Origin: Novosphingobium sp. TH158
Lineage (GTDB): Bacteria > Pseudomonadota > Alphaproteobacteria > Sphingomonadales > Sphingomonadaceae
DNA: 64,000 bases
Reading direction: 5' to 3'
Assembly (NCBI RefSeq): GCF_002855555.1
Contig: NZ_PKRT01000001.1
Location: 1,392,001 to 1,456,000, forward strand
Shown: positions 60,123-64,000 of the stretch, one piece after another
Numbering within the stretch: the stretch's first letter is position 1
Layout of the letters: the number at the start of each line of letters is the position of its first letter
Notes under the pieces: model-generated
Database searches by the model: none
Told to the model about the DNA's origin: nothing
The model's input: the letters and a program-made list of their open reading frames with translations, nothing else
Program-made: the position numbers and the translations under genes

Positions 60123-62771
60123 GTGCGCAAGGGTCAGTTCAATCCGTTTGTTTCGTCCGCAGCTATTGCCTGCGCCCTTCTCTATCCCAGCCTTGCCCTG
60201 GCCAACGATGCAGAGGTTGCCGAGGCCTCGGTAGATGCCGAAATCGTCGTTGCCGGCTCCATCAGTGAATCGCAGGCGGCATCGGTCGAGGAAAAGCGCA
60301 AGGCGCTCAATCTTGTCGATGTGGCTGCCGCCGATGCCGTCGGGAGGTTTCCCGACCAGAACTCTGCAGCCGCCCTCTCGCGCCTGCCGGCAGTCGCGGT
60401 GCAACGCGATCAGGGGCAGGAGCGCTATATCCAGGTTCGCGGTGCGCCCAACCGTTGGACCTCCGTGATGATCGACGGCGTTCCGATGATAGGCGTGGAC
60501 GAGGGCGGCGATTCCCGCGCTTTCCGGTTCGATGCGGTGCCAGCCGTGCTCCTGTCGTCCATGGTGATCAATAAATCCCTCACCCCGGCGCTTCAGGCCG
60601 ATGCCATCGTCGCGACAATCGATCTGCAGACCTATTCGCCGCTGGCCCGCAAGGGCCTGCACATTGATGGCGACATCGGCTACGGCTTCATGGACCATGG
60701 CAACGGCGAGCAGCGTCAGGGATCGTTGCGGCTGAGCTGGGCCAACGATGTGGTCGGGATTGTTCTTGGCGGTTCGCACTATCGCAGGAAGCAGCTTACC
60801 GACAACCGTGAAGTAGGCCTGTATGACGAGCCGACAAGTCCGTCCGACACCACCTTCGGCCCGACCGAGATCGATATCCGTCAATACCAGATCGAGCGAT
60901 GGAACAACGGTCTGTTCGCCGGAATCGAGTATGAGCCGGCTGCCGGTCAGCGCATCTATGCCAAAGCTATCTTCACGGAATTCAGCGACGACGAACAGCG
61001 CAATCAGTATGAATTGCGGCTTGACCGGGCCGCTTCCGGCTTTCGCAACCTTTCCGCCGGTGACCTCGTATCGGTGCCGGTGCGCGGCTCGTTCAATTAC
61101 GGCGAGTACCGGAACCGGAACTATATCGGCACGATCGGGGGCGATCTGGAAACCGACAGTGGCCTGAAGGTTTCTGCCAAGCTGAACTACGCCCGCACCG
61201 ATAACCAGACCTACCTGCCGCTGGTGCAGGCCAGCACTGGTTCCGGCTTGGGCTCACCCTCGCTTACCTATGACCGCAGCGACCCGCGCTTCCCCGTTGT
61301 CACGTTGTACAACACCATTGCGGGGCCGACTGCAGGCACCTTCGCCCGGGGCACCGCAGCGACGGGCTTCAACCAGCGCAGCCTTTCCGCGGCCGGTGCC
61401 ATCATGATCGCCGCCCAGCAGCAGACCGTTTCCGACAGCTACACTGTGAAACTGGATATCGAGAAGCAGTTGGGTAACCTGACGCTATCCGCAGGCGGCT
61501 TGTTTGCTGACCGCACGATCGCAGGCAATAACTTCTCGTTCTCAAACGTCGCTGCGCTGGGTGCGCTGGGCAGCGTGGTCAACCAGCCTTTCGACGTAAA
61601 TGCCTATGTTACCGACAAGCCGTGGAACACCCAGTTCCCGCTCGGCTTTGCGCTGAACTACATCGATAACCGGGGCATGCGCCGCGACATTGACAGCTTG
61701 GTGGCAAAGCTTGTGGCCGCCGGTCGCTTTGATCCCGAAGGCAATATTCCCCTGACGGACCGCTACAGCCAGACCGAAAAGACCTATGCCGGTTATGTCA
61801 TGGCATCGGCAGACCTTGGCAAGGCCTCGATCACCGGCGGCGTCAGGGTCGAACACTATGTCCTTGGCAATCGCGGCACCGCACGGATTGGCGCGGTAAA
61901 CACCCCGCTGGCAGACCAGCGCAGCTACACCGACCTGTTCCCCAGCCTTAATGCTCGGATCGAACTGGCCGATGATCTGGTCTTCCGGATCGGTGGGCAG
62001 CGCGGCGTATCGCGTCCGGCCTATGGCGCCATCAGGATCGGCAGCTCGATCAACGACACGGCATCGCCGGGCACGGTCGGCGGGGGCAACCCGGCTCTGG
62101 CACCGGAGTATACCTGGGGCTTGGACTCCAGCCTTGAATGGTATCTTCCGGGCAACGGCATTCTTGCCGTTTCCGGGTTCCACCGCTGGGTGAACAATGT
62201 CTTTTACCAGAACACCCAGGCTGTCGGATCCAATGTGTTCAACAGCGGAGGGGTGGATCGCTCGAGCTATCTGCTGACATCCACTTTCAATGGCACCAAC
62301 GGTCGCCTTTACGGCGTGGAGATGAACTTCCAGCAGCGGTTCACCTTCCTGCCTTCGCCGCTTGACGGGTTCGGGTTCCAGGGCAACCTGACGCTGCTTG
62401 GCGGCAAGTTCGATACGCAGCTGGTAAACGGCAGCCAGCGCAAGGGCATTCCCTTTCCCGGCCTTTCGGACACGATCGCGAACGCATCGCTCTATTTTGA
62501 GAAGTACGGCCTCTCGGCACGCGTCAGCTATCAGTGGCGAGGCGACTGGTTCGATTCCCTCGGCGGCTTCGGCAGCGGGGAATCGCGCAGGGGCTATGAC
62601 AACCTCGACGTTTCGCTCCGTTACAAGGTCACGGACAATTTCACAGTCTTTGCCGATGCTTCGAACCTGACCAATGCGATGTACGTCGCGTACGAGGACT
62701 CGATGGATAAGCCCACCGAAGTCGAGCAAATCGGGGCTCGGTACATGTTCGGCGTCCGGTTCAACTTCTGA
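60123..62771 (+). CDS. TonB-dependent receptor (second)
   Basis: An 882-residue outer-membrane receptor of the TonB-Xanth-Caul type. The signal peptide is ~1-29 (ALLYPSLALA), then EIVVAGSI as TonB-box-like, with plug segments DAVGRFPDQNSAAALSRLPAVAVQRDQGQERYIQVRGAPNRWTSVMIDGVPM. The barrel ends in ARYMFGVRFNF. Start GTG 60123. The ligand is unknown. It is followed by a PHP-type metallohydrolase, suggesting an uptake/hydrolysis pair rather than a lasso receptor. Confidence 0.9.
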   Translation: MRKGQFNPFVSSAAIACALLYPSLALANDAEVAEASVDAEIVVAGSISESQAASVEEKRKALNLVDVAAADAVGRFPDQNSAAALSRLPAVAVQRDQGQERYIQVRGAPNRWTSVMIDGVPMIGVDEGGDSRAFRFDAVPAVLLSSMVINKSLTPALQADAIVATIDLQTYSPLARKGLHIDGDIGYGFMDHGNGEQRQGSLRLSWANDVVGIVLGGSHYRRKQLTDNREVGLYDEPTSPSDTTFGPTEIDIRQYQIERWNNGLFAGIEYEPAAGQRIYAKAIFTEFSDDEQRNQYELRLDRAASGFRNLSAGDLVSVPVRGSFNYGEYRNRNYIGTIGGDLETDSGLKVSAKLNYARTDNQTYLPLVQASTGSGLGSPSLTYDRSDPRFPVVTLYNTIAGPTAGTFARGTAATGFNQRSLSAAGAIMIAAQQQTVSDSYTVKLDIEKQLGNLTLSAGGLFADRTIAGNNFSFSNVAALGALGSVVNQPFDVNAYVTDKPWNTQFPLGFALNYIDNRGMRRDIDSLVAKLVAAGRFDPEGNIPLTDRYSQTEKTYAGYVMASADLGKASITGGVRVEHYVLGNRGTARIGAVNTPLADQRSYTDLFPSLNARIELADDLVFRIGGQRGVSRPAYGAIRIGSSINDTASPGTVGGGNPALAPEYTWGLDSSLEWYLPGNGILAVSGFHRWVNNVFYQNTQAVGSNVFNSGGVDRSSYLLTSTFNGTNGRLYGVEMNFQQRFTFLPSPLDGFGFQGNLTLLGGKFDTQLVNGSQRKGIPFPGLSDTIANASLYFEKYGLSARVSYQWRGDWFDSLGGFGSGESRRGYDNLDVSLRYKVTDNFTVFADASNLTNAMYVAYEDSMDKPTEVEQIGARYMFGVRFNF

Positions 62772-62858
62772 AGAACCGGAATGAGCTTTCACCATAGCCC
62801 CTAGTCGCTTGTGCCGAAGAGGCCCCAGAAATCGATTTTCCCTGAAAGGATGCTTCCA

Positions 62859-64000
62859 GTGAACACCAACGCCAGAGCACGCAGCCTTGTTGCAATCTGC
62901 GCCTTTGCCATTGCCATCGCCTCTGCGCCGGCTGCCTACGCGCATGGTCGCCATGTGCCGTCGCCTGCGGAGGGAAGCTCGGCACCTGCGACCGTCTCCA
63001 GCGATTTGCCGGTTCCGAAAGATGCGCGGTGGCTCGCCGGCGATCACCATGTGCACAGCCGCTTCAGCGTCGGCTACGATGCCAAGACGACACCGCCGAC
63101 GCCCATCATGGGAGCGGACGCAGCCTATCCCATTCCGATGAACGCAGTGATGGCGCGCCGCCATGGCCTGTCGTGGATGGTTTCTACCGATCACGGCGGA
63201 CCGCTTCACAGCAAGGTCAATCATGACCACGCCTACCCCGAACTGCTGAGCTCGCGCGCTGCCGTGCCGGACCTCGTGCAATTCTTCGGAATGGAATTCG
63301 ATAGTCCCGCCGCCGACCATTCCAGCATCGTTGTTCCTGCTGGTCCGGACGAGGCTGCTCGACTGCGTTCGATCGAGGAGGCCTTCAACGCCCGTGAAGC
63401 GTTTCCGTCCGACCCTGCGCGCGACACCGAACCGCGCATGGTCGAAGCACTGAAAGCGATGGATGCGCAAAGACCCAAGCCTGTCCTGTTCGCACACCAT
63501 CCATCGCGATCGGCGACCGCGCTGGGGCAGTACGGTGCAACAACACCGGCAGAGCTGCGCAACTGGAACGATGCTGCTCCCGAGGTCGCCATCGGCATGG
63601 AGGGGGCGCCAGGTCATCAGGCAGCCGCGCAGATGCGCCAGCGCTTCGGCGCATCGGCCCATGCCGCCTTCTTCAAAGGTCGCCCGCGCGGTGCCTATGG
63701 CAAGTTCCCAACCATGGGCGGCTATGACCAGATGACTGCCCGCGTTGGCGGTTTCTGGGACTCGATGCTGGGCGAAGGGCGCCGGTGGTGGATTACGGCC
63801 AATTCGGATTCGCACATTCACTGGACCGACGGCGGCGCGGATTTCTGGCCCGGTGAATATTCCAAGACCTATGTCCTTGCCGAAGCTACGCACGATTCAA
63901 TTCTTGCCAGCATGCGGTCCGGACGCATCTTCGTAACGACCGGCGACCTTGTCTCTCGCGTCGATTTTTCCGCGCATGCGGGCTCGTCGAGCGCGATTAC
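62859..64000 (+). CDS. CehA/McbA-type PHP-domain metallohydrolase (cut by window edge)
   Basis: A frame open to the right edge (about 380 codons). Signal peptide ~1-30 (AIAIASAPAAYA). The metal-binding motifs are AGDHHVHSRFSVGYD, MVSTDHGG, VLFAHHPSRS and ITANSDSHIHW, as in PHP phosphoesterase/amidohydrolase-like proteins including CehA. Substrate unknown. I chose GTG 62859 because AAAGGA is 8 bases upstream; an ATG at 62850 is in frame but too close to that RBS. Starts 87 bases after the receptor stop. Confidence 0.82.
   Translation, partial: MNTNARARSLVAICAFAIAIASAPAAYAHGRHVPSPAEGSSAPATVSSDLPVPKDARWLAGDHHVHSRFSVGYDAKTTPPTPIMGADAAYPIPMNAVMARRHGLSWMVSTDHGGPLHSKVNHDHAYPELLSSRAAVPDLVQFFGMEFDSPAADHSSIVVPAGPDEAARLRSIEEAFNAREAFPSDPARDTEPRMVEALKAMDAQRPKPVLFAHHPSRSATALGQYGATTPAELRNWNDAAPEVAIGMEGAPGHQAAAQMRQRFGASAHAAFFKGRPRGAYGKFPTMGGYDQMTARVGGFWDSMLGEGRRWWITANSDSHIHWTDGGADFWPGEYSKTYVLAEATHDSILASMRSGRIFVTTGDLVSRVDFSAHAGSSSAI

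Noticed and set aside
60123..62771. Second TonB receptor as the lasso-peptide receptor
   Set aside because: It is separated from the cluster by the ATPase remnant and is paired with a PHP hydrolase; no isopeptidase is present.
61542..63893. 783-residue minus-strand frame opposite the second receptor and PHP gene
   Set aside because: Spans two real genes in antisense; no recognisable domain.
1..64000. CRISPR arrays, rRNA genes, insertion-sequence transposases
   Set aside because: No repeat-spacer array, rRNA motif or transposase was recognised on reading the window.

Overview
The window looks like the chromosome of a Sphingomonadales alphaproteobacterium (Novosphingobium or a close relative). 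Supporting signs are high-GC DNA with long antisense ORF shadows, a MipZ-type division ATPase, a DUF2924/DUF3489/serine-recombinase cassette, two large TonB-dependent receptors and a tonB-exbB-exbD-exbD operon. The genus is inferred from gene content only.

Layout. (1) 1-10 kb: a chemotaxis operon on the minus strand. In transcription order it holds a transmembrane MCP with a CheR-docking C-terminus, a STAS protein, cheA, cheR, cheB, cheD, cheY, cheW, a small unknown gene, a protoglobin (haem) MCP and a DUF3391/HD-GYP gene cut by the left edge. Most junctions are 4-base ATGA overlaps. (2) 10-39 kb: ordinary core genes. These include an OprB-like porin, a degenerate CheB paralogue, panC, mipZ, a J-domain protein, a phosphohexomutase, a LysR/wrbA divergon with a clear inverted repeat, an Lhr-like helicase, the TonB energising operon, hom, glpX, a TetR/TonB-receptor divergon, an NRAMP-related transporter, plsC, ftsE-ftsX, a zinc-ribbon protein and tRNA-Leu(GAG). 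(3) 39.3-46.5 kb: an accessory block just after the tRNA. It carries a truncated TIR-like protein, a large NACHT-type NTPase with a C-terminal nuclease-like domain interrupted by one in-frame TGA, and a large serine recombinase with its two usual small partners. (4) 46.9-59.0 kb: a tightly packed plus-strand lasso-peptide gene cluster. (5) 59.0-64.0 kb: the 3' remnant of a P-type ATPase, a second TonB-dependent receptor and a PHP/CehA-type metallohydrolase cut by the right edge.

The most interesting system is the lasso-peptide cluster. A 56-residue precursor has the leader pattern YxxPxLxxxG...T and a putative core GRRSSAPFDRGSS. It is followed by the cyclase (asparagine-synthetase homologue lacking the glutaminase Cys), a PqqD-like leader-binding protein (B1) and a transglutaminase-like leader peptidase (B2). 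Between and after them lie many possible tailoring genes: an HPr-kinase-like kinase and an NTP_transf_5-type nucleotidyltransferase (compare the C-terminal Ser phosphorylation and elaboration in the paeninodin cluster), three sulfotransferases, three glycosyltransferase-like proteins, a radical SAM protein with an auxiliary cysteine set, and an Fe(II)/2-oxoglutarate oxygenase. No exporter or isopeptidase is present. I infer a heavily decorated (phospho-, glyco-, sulfo-) lasso peptide; the product is not known from the sequence.
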